64,000 nt of DNA from Labrys sedimenti (GTDB lineage: Bacteria; Pseudomonadota; Alphaproteobacteria; Rhizobiales; Labraceae). Positions within the stretch are counted from its first letter, which is position 1. Each line of letters begins with the position of its first letter. Below are positions 45,324 through 53,851 of this stretch, one piece after another. The stretch covers positions 6,065 through 70,064 of the forward strand of contig NZ_JAXOUF010000026.1 of NCBI RefSeq assembly GCF_034424805.1, given 5' to 3'. The position numbers and the translations under genes were made by a program. The notes under the pieces are model-generated. The model was not told the origin of the DNA. It searched no databases and saw nothing but the letters and a program-made list of their open reading frames with translations.

Positions 45324-46154
45324 CTATTTGGCGGCGTCACGCTTATAGACAACGCGGCTTTCGATGAGGTCGATGGCGAAATAGAGCAAGACGCCGAGGC
45401 CCGAAATCGTCACCACGGTGGCGAAGTTCAAGGTGGTGTCGAAGAGGGAGTTCGCCTGCAATTGCAGATAGCCGAGCCCGCGCTCGGCAGCGACATATTC
45501 GCCGATGACTGCACCGATCACCGCCAAGGAGATGGCCACTTTGAAGCCGCCAAAAATATTGGGCAAGGCCGCCGGCAACCGGATCTTGAAGAAGGTCTGC
45601 CATTCATTCGCGCCCATCGAGCGCACCAGACTGACCAGGTTCTTGTCGAGCGCCTGCAGCCCGACCACGGTCGAGATCACGATCGGGAAGAAGGAGATCA
45701 TGAAGGCGAGCGCGATCTTGGGTGCCCAGGCATAGCCCAGATAGAGCACCAAAAGCGGTGCGAGCGCCACTTTCGGGACCGTCTGCAGCGCCACCAGCAG
45801 CGGATAGATGGCACGCTCGAAGGGACGGGAGTAGAAAATCGCCAGCGCGAGCGGAATGCCGACAAGCACGCTCACGGCAAACCCTGCGATGACCTCGAGC
45901 AAGGTCACATAGGCATGCGAGGCCAGCAACGGCGCCTCGCTCCACATGCGCGTGGCGATCGCCGCGGGAGTTGGCAGGACGAACTCGGACAAACCGACCA
46001 CGGGAACCAGGACCTGCCAGGTTCCGAGGAGCGCCGCCGGCAAGACAAGCGCCGAATAACGTGCGAGCCAGGAGTCTCGCGACTTTTTTCTGCCCATGCG
46101 TTTGCCCTGTCTTGCCGATGTGGATCCGATGCCGATGGAATGCGTGTTTGCCAT
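45324..46154 (-). CDS. NitT/TauT-type ABC transporter permease
   Basis: A 276-residue permease with about six helices (SALVLPAALLGTWQVLVPVV, GFAVSVLVGIPLALAIFY and others). The EAA loop is VRSMGANEWQTFFKIRLPAAL. It partners the ATPase downstream and the binding protein upstream (nine bases apart). The first ~28 residues are basic and poorly conserved, so a later start is possible. Confidence 0.93.
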   Translation of the reverse strand: MANTHSIGIGSTSARQGKRMGRKKSRDSWLARYSALVLPAALLGTWQVLVPVVGLSEFVLPTPAAIATRMWSEAPLLASHAYVTLLEVIAGFAVSVLVGIPLALAIFYSRPFERAIYPLLVALQTVPKVALAPLLVLYLGYAWAPKIALAFMISFFPIVISTVVGLQALDKNLVSLVRSMGANEWQTFFKIRLPAALPNIFGGFKVAISLAVIGAVIGEYVAAERGLGYLQLQANSLFDTTLNFATVVTISGLGVLLYFAIDLIESRVVYKRDAAK

Positions 46155-46163
46155 CGTTTGTCC

Positions 46164-47153
46164 TCACTGCAGGAGCTGGTTGGTGTAGAAAGTGGCGATC
46201 GGCTTGGGGGTCCCGACATCTTCGACCGCGCCAAGCAGTTTTAGGGCATCCGCCATCGCCTTTTCATCGATCCAGCCTGCAGGTTTGTCGTCCGGAGAAC
46301 GGAACGAGAGGGAAGCCGCCTCGATCTGCTTTTGAACGACTTGATCCGATGGGCCGGCCTGCCACACAGTCTTGAGGGCCGCGGTTGCCGCTGCCGGGTC
46401 CGAGCGTGTCAAGGCGATGGCCTTGGCGTTGGCCGCGAGAAAGCCCCGCAGAGCAGCAGCCTTCTTTTCGATGCCTGCATTGCTGGCGACGACGGCCAAG
46501 CCGGGAATAGCCAGACCATATTGAGCCATGTTCAGGACGGGATAGCGCGTGCCGGTTTTTTCCTCGATGACCGGAAGGTCGCTTGAGGTGTAGACGCTCA
46601 CGACATCGACCCTGTTCTGCAGAAACTGAGGAATGCGCGCCTGCGCATCCATCTGGATCTTGCTGAGCTTGCTGCAGTCGACCTGATTGATCTTGCAGAA
46701 GACCCCGAGATAGGCCGTTCCGGTCTCGCCGACGGCACTGGCTATCGTCTTGCCTTCGAGTTCCTTGGGCGTGTTGACCGGCTTGTTCGGATGCGAGATC
46801 AGCACGACCGGCGTCTCCGGCTGGTAGAGTGCGATGATCTTGACGGGCATGCCCTTCTGGATCGCCGAAATCGCAAAGATGCCGGGCAGGACCACGGCGT
46901 CTTCCTGGCCCTGGATGAGGGAGCCCAGGGCAGCCTGGGAGCCGGCGCCCTCTCCGAGCTTTAAGGTGACGCCAGCGTTCTGGTAGAGACCCTTTTCCTG
47001 GCCGAGGTAGAAAAAGCCGTACTCGCCCTTCAGCTTCCAGCTGAAACGGACGTTGAGATCCTCGGCCTGCGCCGGCCGGCCACCCGATAGCACGGCCACG
47101 GCAGCCATGGCCGCCAGCATCGCACGACGAATGAGACCCTTGGTGTGGAACAT
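46164..47153 (-). CDS. NitT/TauT-type ABC transporter substrate-binding protein
   Basis: A 329-residue periplasmic binding protein of the NMT1/SsuA-like class. The signal peptide is LIRRAMLAAMAAVAVLSGG, cleaved after AQA. The mature part begins EDLNVRFSWKLKGEYGFFYL, as in NMT1/THI5-like proteins that bind pyrimidine or related ring compounds. GEGAGSQAALGSLIQGQ is the typical glycine-rich ligand loop. The start ATG 47153 is preceded by GGAGGAGAGCG. Expression should be set by the promoter and operator at 47250-47284. Confidence 0.92.
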   Translation of the reverse strand: MFHTKGLIRRAMLAAMAAVAVLSGGRPAQAEDLNVRFSWKLKGEYGFFYLGQEKGLYQNAGVTLKLGEGAGSQAALGSLIQGQEDAVVLPGIFAISAIQKGMPVKIIALYQPETPVVLISHPNKPVNTPKELEGKTIASAVGETGTAYLGVFCKINQVDCSKLSKIQMDAQARIPQFLQNRVDVVSVYTSSDLPVIEEKTGTRYPVLNMAQYGLAIPGLAVVASNAGIEKKAAALRGFLAANAKAIALTRSDPAAATAALKTVWQAGPSDQVVQKQIEAASLSFRSPDDKPAGWIDEKAMADALKLLGAVEDVGTPKPIATFYTNQLLQ

Positions 47154-47249
47154 CGCTCTCCTCCCCGAAAAGTGCCGCGGCCGCGCCGGCCTGCGGGCGT
47201 TCATCTCTGGATCGAGATCTGGCGAGATCAGTCTCGGATTATCATTATT

Positions 47250-47284
47250 GATCTCATAGTGTGATCACACTTGGAGATTGTCAA
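47250..47284 (-). promoter_or_regulatory. Promoter with paired GATC palindromes, ABC operon
   Basis: On the minus strand TTGACA (47279-47284) and CACTAT (47256-47261) are 17 bases apart, a good sigma-70-type pair. A perfect 14-bp palindrome AGTGTGATCACACT (47258-47271) covers the spacer and -10, and a second GATC (47250-47253) lies exactly 13 bp away. This fits repression by a GntR/FCD protein, probably the one encoded at 48865. Confidence 0.75.
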
Positions 47285-47377
47285 GCCGTGAATCGGCAGC
47301 AAATGTCCAGGTGCGACACTGACGACCTGCGGTTCATCAGCCCTACATTCGCCCAAGCCTAGAGTCTTGATCCGGGG

Positions 47378-48373
47378 CTACCGGCTTGTGGCGAAGATGC
47401 CCGGCAGCGACGTTTCGATGGCAGAGCGCGTCAGATCGCGGGCGATGAAGACGAGCCATCCACGCCGCCGGCTGTCTGGCCATTGCGGCAGATATTCGGG
47501 CGGATAGACCACGTGCTGGACACCGTGGACGACCACGGGGCGACGATCGCCGGCCACGGGAATGAGGCCTTTGACCCGCAGGATCGACTGGCCGCGCCCG
47601 GCAAGAAGAAGTCCCAGCCAATCGACAAAGGCATCCCAGTCGACTTCCCGGTCGATATCGACGGTGAAGGTGGCTATGCCCTTGCCATGCAGGCCGGTCC
47701 GTGCCGGGCCATTGATCTCCTCGTAATGCCGCCAATCCGCTGCCTCATCGAAAACGATGGAGGCAGCCGGCATTTCCATGGGCGCAGATACCAACCTCCG
47801 TGCCGCCGGATTGACCGCGCGGATCTCGCGCTCGAGCCCCTCGAGCCGCCAGGGCTCGACGAGATCCGACTTGGTGATGATGATGCGGTCGGCCAACGCA
47901 ACCTGTTGCTGTGCCTCGATGAAACTCGCAATCGTGGTGGCGCCATTGACGCCATCCACGGTGGCGACGATGCTGCCGGCGCGAAAATGCCGCCGCAGGC
48001 GCAAATCGCCCATCACCGCCTGCATGATCGGCGCGGGATCGGCCAGGCCGGTGGTTTCGACGACCACACGGCGGAACGTCGGCGCCCCGTCTTGTCCCGA
48101 CAGCTCAGACAGATCGGCCAGGGTGGAGATCAAATCGTCGCGCACCGAGCAGCAAAGGCAGCCGGAGGCCAACAGCACCGCATCTTCAGACACTTCACGC
48201 ACCAGCAGATGATCGAGCCCGACCTCACCGAACTCGTTGATCACCACGGCGGTGTCGGCAAGCTCGGGTTCGGCGAGCAAGTGCCTGAGGAAGCTGGTCT
48301 TGCCGCTGCCGAGAAAACCGGTCAGCACGTGGACCGGGATCCTGGGGTCGGCATTGTGGTTCGTCGGCTGCAC
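47378..48373 (-). CDS. CobW/COG0523-family GTPase metallochaperone
   Basis: A 331-residue G3E GTPase. Walker A is GFLGSGKTSFLRHLL (residues about 19-33), the metal-binding CxCC motif is GCLCCSV (about 72-78), and VVVETTGLADPAPIMQ and ITKSDLVE complete the GTPase. The C-terminal CobW_C domain includes HGVQHVVYPP. These proteins deliver zinc, cobalt or iron to client enzymes. In this cluster the likely clients are the amidohydrolases at 51618 and 55141; that is inference. It is translated two bases after the RidA gene. Confidence 0.93.
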   Translation of the reverse strand: MQPTNHNADPRIPVHVLTGFLGSGKTSFLRHLLAEPELADTAVVINEFGEVGLDHLLVREVSEDAVLLASGCLCCSVRDDLISTLADLSELSGQDGAPTFRRVVVETTGLADPAPIMQAVMGDLRLRRHFRAGSIVATVDGVNGATTIASFIEAQQQVALADRIIITKSDLVEPWRLEGLEREIRAVNPAARRLVSAPMEMPAASIVFDEAADWRHYEEINGPARTGLHGKGIATFTVDIDREVDWDAFVDWLGLLLAGRGQSILRVKGLIPVAGDRRPVVVHGVQHVVYPPEYLPQWPDSRRRGWLVFIARDLTRSAIETSLPGIFATSR

Positions 48374-48375
48374 GC

Positions 48376-48843
48376 TCAGGCGACCTCGAAGATGGCGTCG
48401 ACCTCGACAGGCACGTTGCGCGGCAGCGAATAGCAGCCGACCGCCGCCCTTGCATGCCGCCCGGCCTCGCCGAAGACCTCGACCATGAGATCGGAGGCAC
48501 CGTTGATGACCTTGGGATGCTCCTTGAAATCAGGCTCCGCATTGACGAAGCCGCCGAGGCGTATCACGCCGACGACCCGGTCGAGATCGCCGTCCAAGGC
48601 CCGTCTGAGCTGAGCTAGAATATTCACCGCGCAGAGCCGCGCGGCGGCCTGGCCCTGCTCCACCGAAAAATCGGAGCCCAGCTTGCCGGTATATTGATCT
48701 TTGCCGTCTACGCTCGGCACCTGGCCGGAAACATAGACCTGGCTGCCAAGCCGGCGGGCCGGCACATAGTTGGCGGCGGGAACGGGAGCCGCAGGCAGGA
48801 CAATCCCGAGTTCCGCCAATCTGTTATCGATTATTCCGGCCAT
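48376..48843 (-). CDS. RidA/YjgF-family enamine/imine deaminase-like protein
   Basis: A 155-residue RidA-family protein. Conserved stretches are GSQVYVSGQVPSVDGKDQYT, QAAARLCAVNILAQLRRALD and the C-terminal GRHARAAVGCYSLPRNVPVEV. The Arg of HARAAVG occupies the position that binds the carboxylate in active RidA enzymes. It probably hydrolyses reactive imine intermediates made by the cluster's oxidoreductases. It lies between the GntR gene and the CobW gene in one operon. Confidence 0.92.
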   Translation of the reverse strand: MAGIIDNRLAELGIVLPAAPVPAANYVPARRLGSQVYVSGQVPSVDGKDQYTGKLGSDFSVEQGQAAARLCAVNILAQLRRALDGDLDRVVGVIRLGGFVNAEPDFKEHPKVINGASDLMVEVFGEAGRHARAAVGCYSLPRNVPVEVDAIFEVA

Positions 48844-48864
48844 GACAGCCCCTTCCGGATCCTG

Positions 48865-49599
48865 TTAGTCGAATTGCAGCTCGATGCCTTGAGCGAAGGG
48901 CAATTCAATGCCTTGCGGTCCGGCAACACTGAGCAGCGCCTTGCGTGTCGCGCGGACGTCGCTGACCACACCCTTCTTGGCGACCGTCGCATCGTTTTTC
49001 TTCAAGGCGCTGAGAATCTCCTCATGCGCCGAGGCATTCCACGGCATCGAAGGGATCAGCAGCGACATGTACATGGTCGGGCCGCATTGCAGCCAAAGCG
49101 ACTCGATCAGCGGCATCAGAACCTCCGAGTCGGCGGCCTCATATAGCGCAAAATGGAACTTCTGGTTGGCGGCCAGACAATTGAGAATGTTGCGCTTCTC
49201 GATAGCGGTCAGAAGTTGGCCGTTGATCGCCGTCAGCTTGTCGACCAAGGCCGGCGTCGCCTTCTTGCCCGCCAGTTCAGCGGCCATGCCCTCAAGGACT
49301 TCGCGCACGGCGAAGAGATCGCCTAGCTTTTGCGGGCTCAGCCGGGGCACGCGCACCGAACCGCCCTTGGTCTCCTCGAGGGCGTTCGCGGCGACCAGCC
49401 GGCTCAGCACCTCGCGGACCGGCATCGAACTCGTGCCGAGTTCGACGGCCAGCTTCCGCAGGCTCAACACCTGGCCGGGAAGGAATGCGCCCACCATCAG
49501 GCCTCCCCGCATGTAGCGCAGAACATGCTCATAGACATGCCCACGCGCCGGTTTGTCGTTGTTGTCCGGGTTGGCGTCGTCGTTCTTTTTGTTCGGCAT
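48865..49599 (-). CDS. GntR-family regulator (FadR/FCD-type)
   Basis: A 244-residue GntR regulator. The winged HTH (residues about 18-85) includes GLMVGAFLPGQVLSLRKLAV, ELGTSSMPVREVLSRLVA and GGSVRVPRLS. The C-terminal all-helical FCD domain has the metal/ligand-type His residues in NQKFHFALYEA and AHEEILSALK. I chose ATG 49599 because the HTH follows at the usual distance; the frame is open further upstream over the operator. It starts the operon with RidA and CobW and probably controls all four units of the cluster through GATC-centred palindromes, including its own. Confidence 0.92.
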   Translation of the reverse strand: MPNKKNDDANPDNNDKPARGHVYEHVLRYMRGGLMVGAFLPGQVLSLRKLAVELGTSSMPVREVLSRLVAANALEETKGGSVRVPRLSPQKLGDLFAVREVLEGMAAELAGKKATPALVDKLTAINGQLLTAIEKRNILNCLAANQKFHFALYEAADSEVLMPLIESLWLQCGPTMYMSLLIPSMPWNASAHEEILSALKKNDATVAKKGVVSDVRATRKALLSVAGPQGIELPFAQGIELQFD

Positions 49600-49678
49600 T
49601 CTGCCTCTTCGCCACTCTGTTTCAGACCTGTCGCGGCGGATCGCTGTTCGCAACGGGGAATACAGCGCCCGCACCTGC

Positions 49679-49700
49679 GATCCTACAATGTGATCAACAC
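49679..49700 (-). promoter_or_regulatory. Paired GATC half-palindromes upstream of the GntR gene
   Basis: GATC at 49679-49682 and at 49692-49695 (within TGTGATCAACA) are 13 bp apart, the same spacing as at 47250, 55042 and 59056, and 80 bases upstream of the GntR start. It is less symmetrical than the other three, as often seen for autoregulatory sites. No clear TTGACA box is seen here. Confidence 0.6.
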
Positions 49701-49749
49701 TTGTGCATCTCTCCCTCGATGACTGTCCGATCTCGAAGATCTTTTGCTC

Positions 49750-50739
49750 TTAGGCCGTCATGCCGACCTGATAGAGCTCGACCTTGGTACCATCGGGATC
49801 GGCGATATAGATCGTCAACCCATAGGGACCGTCGTGCAAATCGTTGAAATAGCGCACGCCCGCCTGTTTCAGCCTGGTGTCCATGGCCCTGACGTCGTTG
49901 ACCTCGAAGGCGATATGGTCGAGCTGGCGATGGCCGGAGGCCTTGCCATGGATCAGGGCTATGCCCTGGTGGAAGGCGGTGAACGGCCGGCCGTCGGCCA
50001 GCGGCTTGGCGGGGCGGATGGTAAAGCCGAGCAGCCTGGTATAGAAATCGACTGACTTTTCGATGTCGTCGACCATGATCAGTTGATGACCATAATTGGT
50101 CACCCGTGGTTCTATCTGGTCGCCTATCCAGCCGAGCACGTCCGAAGACTGCGCAATTTCGCAAAAATACTGCTTCCAGACCTGCTTGGCCGTCGCCTCC
50201 CAGTCGGCGTTGACGCCGGACACACAATCTTCGACGGCAACGACGTCGAGGTCCCGCAGATAGGCCTCGCGGATGGAGGTCTCGACGCAGGCATTGGTGG
50301 TGGCTCCCGTGACGAACAAATGCTGGGTGCCGAGCATTTTCAGCATCATCTCCAGCCGCGTCTCGTAGAAGGCGCCGAAGCGATGCTTGCGAATGACGAA
50401 GGCGGGATCGAAATCGGCAAGCGGCTTGAGCTCGTCGATGATCTGCTCGTCCCAGCTTCCGGCCAACGCCGAAACTTGCTTGCGCCGTGCCGTGTGACCG
50501 AGCAGCTTCTTCTTGGCGCGATTGCGATCGATGGCGAAATGCTCCTGCATCGTCCAGATCACGGGGATGCCGACCTCCTGGCAGCGCTTGATCAGCGTGG
50601 CCAGTGGCGGCACGATCGACGACAGGCGCTTGGTGTCGACGCCCGAGATGCCGAGGGTACCCTTCTCGTGGATGAAGGCGTTCTGCAGGTCGATCACCAG
50701 CAGGGCCGACTTGCGATAGTCGAGGACCTCCAGACTCAT
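49750..50739 (-). CDS. Isochorismatase-like cysteine hydrolase fused to a VOC/glyoxalase domain
   Basis: A 329-residue two-domain protein. Residues 1-200 are an isochorismatase-family cysteine hydrolase with the triad Asp in LLVIDLQNAF, Lys in VIRKHRFGAF and Cys in VTGATTNACVETSIREA. Residues about 210-329 are a VOC domain (HQLIMVDDIEKSVDFYTRLL, LDHIAFEVNDVRAMDTRLKQ, IYIADPDGTKVELYQV) that supplies metal ligands for isomerase or dioxygenase chemistry. The hydrolase half may cleave an amide such as a carbamoyl group and the VOC half act on the product. It is last in the operon from 54936 and overlaps the tautomerase gene by four bases. Confidence 0.92.
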   Translation of the reverse strand: MSLEVLDYRKSALLVIDLQNAFIHEKGTLGISGVDTKRLSSIVPPLATLIKRCQEVGIPVIWTMQEHFAIDRNRAKKKLLGHTARRKQVSALAGSWDEQIIDELKPLADFDPAFVIRKHRFGAFYETRLEMMLKMLGTQHLFVTGATTNACVETSIREAYLRDLDVVAVEDCVSGVNADWEATAKQVWKQYFCEIAQSSDVLGWIGDQIEPRVTNYGHQLIMVDDIEKSVDFYTRLLGFTIRPAKPLADGRPFTAFHQGIALIHGKASGHRQLDHIAFEVNDVRAMDTRLKQAGVRYFNDLHDGPYGLTIYIADPDGTKVELYQVGMTA

Positions 50740-50936
50740 TTCTTGTGCTCCTCCATGTCGATGCCGAGCACGCCGGCGCGGCCCCAGCTGTCCTTGGGCG
50801 TTTCGTGAATCACGACATGCAGATGATCGGGCTTGCAGGCGGCCTCCTCGACCATCGCCTTGGTGATGGCTTTGACGAGCTTGCGCTTCTGCTCAACGCT
50901 GCGCCCCTCCCACATCTCCACGATGACGAATGGCAT
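50736..50936 (-). CDS. 4-oxalocrotonate tautomerase-family protein
   Basis: A 66-residue 4-OT-type tautomerase with the catalytic amino-terminal Pro directly after Met (MPFVIVEMWEGRSVEQKRKL). Conserved residues include Arg in the EGRS segment and a C-terminal HETPKDSWGRAGVLG. It interconverts keto and enol forms of ring-cleavage or dehydratase products. It overlaps the following isochorismatase-VOC gene (ATGA). GGAGACTGACA-type sequence precedes the ATG. Confidence 0.92.
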   Translation of the reverse strand: MPFVIVEMWEGRSVEQKRKLVKAITKAMVEEAACKPDHLHVVIHETPKDSWGRAGVLGIDMEEHKK

Positions 50937-50949
50937 TGTCAGTCTCCTC

Positions 50950-51621
50950 TCATTCGGAACGCTGGGCCGCCGATGCCCATGCGGGCACAGGCAGGCAAAA
51001 GCCGGTGACCAGATCATTGCCGGCCCGGTCTGCACCCGATACCAGCCAAAGTGGGCGGTTGGCGTAGTTGATCAGCACCTGCTCTTCCATGCAGGCGCGG
51101 TGGGCGGGATGCGCGGCATCACGCTCGAAACGGCTGGTGGCCGGCATCAGCCGGATGACATAGAGCGGCTCCCGCGGATCGAAATCCGCCAGGGCTTGGG
51201 CACTGATCGCCTCCAACCCCAGCGCCCTGGCGTGCGGCCTTTCGCGTCCGACCGCGACCAGCACCAACGCCCCGGCGATTGGCGTGACGGGCCAGTACCG
51301 CCCTTCCCTGCCCTCGTGCAGGAATGCCGCATAGCCGGAGGTTTCGCCAAACAGCTCACTGTCCCACAAGATGATGTCGGGCCCGAGCAGCGCGCGCGCC
51401 GCGTCGATCACCAGATCGCTTTCGCACAAAGCGAGAAACGCCCAGGGGTCGGTCAGTCCGGCGCCATGCCCCCAGGGATTGTGGATCCCCGACAGCCTTT
51501 CCTGGCGGATCGACGCCTGGCGAGCGACAAGGCTGTCGACCGCCAGGCGTAGCGGCACCGGCGCCGGCAGCACGGAAACCCGGCCAGCCAGATCGAGGTG
51601 ATCAACGGCCTCCATCGTCAT
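50950..51621 (-). CDS. Uncharacterised protein, weakly phytanoyl-CoA-dioxygenase-like
   Basis: A 223-residue cytoplasmic protein I cannot place with certainty. LGPDIILWDSELFGETSGYA followed by YWPVTPIAGALVLVAV recalls the layout of PhyH-family Fe(II)/2-oxoglutarate oxygenases (usual form GPDVxLWxSxxFxK, then YWxLxP and a WIALDD strand). The iron-binding HxD motif is not evident, so it may be a divergent or non-catalytic member. It overlaps the amidohydrolase gene by four bases and so belongs to the operon. Confidence 0.6.
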   Translation of the reverse strand: MTMEAVDHLDLAGRVSVLPAPVPLRLAVDSLVARQASIRQERLSGIHNPWGHGAGLTDPWAFLALCESDLVIDAARALLGPDIILWDSELFGETSGYAAFLHEGREGRYWPVTPIAGALVLVAVGRERPHARALGLEAISAQALADFDPREPLYVIRLMPATSRFERDAAHPAHRACMEEQVLINYANRPLWLVSGADRAGNDLVTGFCLPVPAWASAAQRSE

Positions 51622-52964
51622 GAGGGTATCGTCACGCAGCGGCCGCGGCCATAACGGCCTTCGGCGACCGCCTTGTTCTCATAGACCACCTCGCCGCGCG
51701 CCACGGTCATCACCGGCCAGCCCTTGAGCTTCCAACCTTCATAGATGCAGGTGCCCTTGCCGGTATGCTCGACGGTGCGCTCCTCGTCGAGATCCACCAG
51801 CACGAGATCGGCATCGAAGCCGACATCAATATGCCCCTTGCGCGGCCACAGGCCGAAACGCCTGGCCGGATTGAAGGAGTTGACCTCGACCAGACGCGTG
51901 AGCGGCAGGCCACGCTGATGCACACCGAAATGCAGCATCAGGGACAATTCCCAGGGAAAGCAGACGACGCCGGGGAACTCGGTCCAGATGTCTTCAAGCT
52001 TCTTGGGCAGGAAGGGCACGTGGTCGGTGCCGAGGCTATAGACCGAGCCGTTCAGCATGCCGGCCCACAGGCCCTCGAGTTCGTTGCGGTCGCGTAGCGG
52101 CGGCGAGATCTTGGCGCGCATGTCGAGATCTTCGTCATAGCAGGTGCGCGTGAGATAATGGGGACAGGTCTCGACAGTGACATGAACGCCGCGCGCTCGT
52201 GCCTCGGCGGCGAGCACCGGTCCCATGCCGACCGAGGTGTGCACCAGATGCAGGGAGCAGCCGGTCTTCTCGGCCAGGAAGATCATGCGCCGGATCGTCT
52301 CGACCTCGCAAAAGGCTGGCCGCGATTCGGTGTAGGCGCCGAGATCCTGTCGCCCGGTCGCCGCGACCTCCTTCTTGATCCAGGAGGCGATCTGCGTGTT
52401 CTCGCAATGAACATTGATGACGCCGCCGGGCACCTTGGCCAGGATGCGCATCGCGGCATAGACCCAGCCATCGGTGGCCGGCACGATGCCGATCGGGTTG
52501 TCGGGTTCATAGCCAAAATAGCATTTGAACGATTTGACCCCTGTCTTGGCGATGATCTCTGGAATCTCGGCGATGTGTTCTTCGCGCTGGATGCCGAAAT
52601 GGAAGCCAAAATCGACGAGGGAATTCTGTTCGCCGATCGTTTTGCGTTCCTCGTAGAAGGGCAGATAGGATTCCTTGAGGTTGCGGATGTAGAGCAGCAC
52701 GGTGGTGACGCCGCCCGAGGCTGCGGCGGCCGTCTCGGTACGCATGTCCTCGGGGAACGGAAACTTGACGCCGAGGTGGCAATGCGGATCGATCAGGCCC
52801 GGCATCAGCACCCGGCCCTCTGCGTCGATGATGCGGGTTGCGTCGGGCAAGGCCTGGTCGCCGCCGGTGAGCACGATCTTGCCATCCTTGACCGCCACGC
52901 CGCCGTGGAACTCGCCGTCGTGACGCACCACCCGCGCATTCTTGATGACCAGATCCGCCTTCAT
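51618..52964 (-). CDS. Cyclic amidohydrolase (dihydropyrimidinase/hydantoinase-like)
   Basis: A 448-residue metal-dependent amidohydrolase of the dihydroorotase/hydantoinase group. Metal ligands are visible: DPHCHLG (HxH), the carboxylated Lys in GVKSFKCYFGYEP, His in LHLVHTS, His in CPHYLTRT and Asp in GTDHVPF. It opens a cyclic amide or imide ring (hydantoin, dihydropyrimidine, lactam-like). Start at ATG 52964, which overlaps the upstream stop (ATGA). It is a likely CobW client. The substrate is unknown; its genomic partners are an opine-dehydrogenase-like and a dipicolinate-synthase-A-like enzyme. Confidence 0.93.
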   Translation of the reverse strand: MKADLVIKNARVVRHDGEFHGGVAVKDGKIVLTGGDQALPDATRIIDAEGRVLMPGLIDPHCHLGVKFPFPEDMRTETAAAASGGVTTVLLYIRNLKESYLPFYEERKTIGEQNSLVDFGFHFGIQREEHIAEIPEIIAKTGVKSFKCYFGYEPDNPIGIVPATDGWVYAAMRILAKVPGGVINVHCENTQIASWIKKEVAATGRQDLGAYTESRPAFCEVETIRRMIFLAEKTGCSLHLVHTSVGMGPVLAAEARARGVHVTVETCPHYLTRTCYDEDLDMRAKISPPLRDRNELEGLWAGMLNGSVYSLGTDHVPFLPKKLEDIWTEFPGVVCFPWELSLMLHFGVHQRGLPLTRLVEVNSFNPARRFGLWPRKGHIDVGFDADLVLVDLDEERTVEHTGKGTCIYEGWKLKGWPVMTVARGEVVYENKAVAEGRYGRGRCVTIPS

Positions 52965-53851
52965 GACTTCAACTCCATAATGCCCTCGATGCGCCGGCTG
53001 ATGCCGCTCCACTGACTGCGGCCGACGGTAATCGGTGCCCGCGCGCCCATGCCCCTGGCCCAGACAGCCCTCAGCCCGATTTCGGCCGCCGCGTCGCGAT
53101 CAATGGTGCCGGGCGGTGCCGCCACATCCACCAGCAGCGCGTGCTTGGGCAGGAGAGCCAGCAAGTCACGCTCCAGCAGCCGCTTCGGCACGCTGCCGAT
53201 CACGATATCCATTTTGGGCAGGTAGTCGGGCAGTTGCTCCAGCGTCAGCGGCTCCGCGCCGGCGGCATAGGCAGCCGCCCGCTGCACCGGGTTGCGCGCG
53301 GCGACATGCACATGGGCGCCCAGAGCCAACAGCGTGTTCGTCAGCAAGGAGCCGACCGTACCTTGCCCGACCAGCATGACGTTCGATTTGTGGATGGTGA
53401 TCTGCGTATTCTCGATGATCACCTTGAGCACGCCTTCCACGATCGCCGGCCCACGCAGAAGCATCAGGTCGACGTCCCACTCATATTCGTGCAGCGTGAT
53501 GCCGAGCGTTTCGCAATGCCCCTTCAGATTGGCGTCGGCCCAGCCCAGGATGATGTGTCCGGGCCTTTTCATCCCGGCGAGCATCTCCCGCGTCGGAATG
53601 ATTTTCTCCGGGCATCTCGGCGCGAACAGCGCACCTTCGGCGGTGATGCCGGGGATCGGGAACAGCGCGATGTCGGCTCCATCAAGGGCCTCGGCGGCGT
53701 CCTTGGCATGATGTACCCCGGCAATGCCTTCATCCGGCCAGGGAAAGCCATAGGCCCGCACGTCGGCACCCGCACGCAGGGCACAGCGGGCGATCTCCTG
53801 CTCACGCGCATCCCCCGCAACCACGGCGATGACGAGATCCTGCCAGCTCAT
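52961..53851 (-). CDS. Dipicolinate synthase subunit A-like (SpoVFA/DpaA-like) NAD(P)-binding protein
   Basis: A 296-residue protein with the two-domain layout of DpaA. An N-terminal flavodoxin-like part (IAVVAGDAREQEIARCALRA, ADVRAYGF, LFPIPGITAEG) precedes the Rossmann part (NTQITIHKSNVMLVGQGTVG, LLALGAHVHVAARNPVQRAA, MDIVIGSVPKRLL, LVDVAAPPGTIDRDAA). In spore-formers DpaA with DpaB oxidises dihydrodipicolinate; here no DpaB flavoprotein is present and the host is not spore-forming. It overlaps the ODH-family gene by four bases. It probably oxidises or reduces a cyclic imino acid. Assignment is by pattern and needs a structural or profile check. Confidence 0.82.
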   Translation of the reverse strand: MSWQDLVIAVVAGDAREQEIARCALRAGADVRAYGFPWPDEGIAGVHHAKDAAEALDGADIALFPIPGITAEGALFAPRCPEKIIPTREMLAGMKRPGHIILGWADANLKGHCETLGITLHEYEWDVDLMLLRGPAIVEGVLKVIIENTQITIHKSNVMLVGQGTVGSLLTNTLLALGAHVHVAARNPVQRAAAYAAGAEPLTLEQLPDYLPKMDIVIGSVPKRLLERDLLALLPKHALLVDVAAPPGTIDRDAAAEIGLRAVWARGMGARAPITVGRSQWSGISRRIEGIMELKS

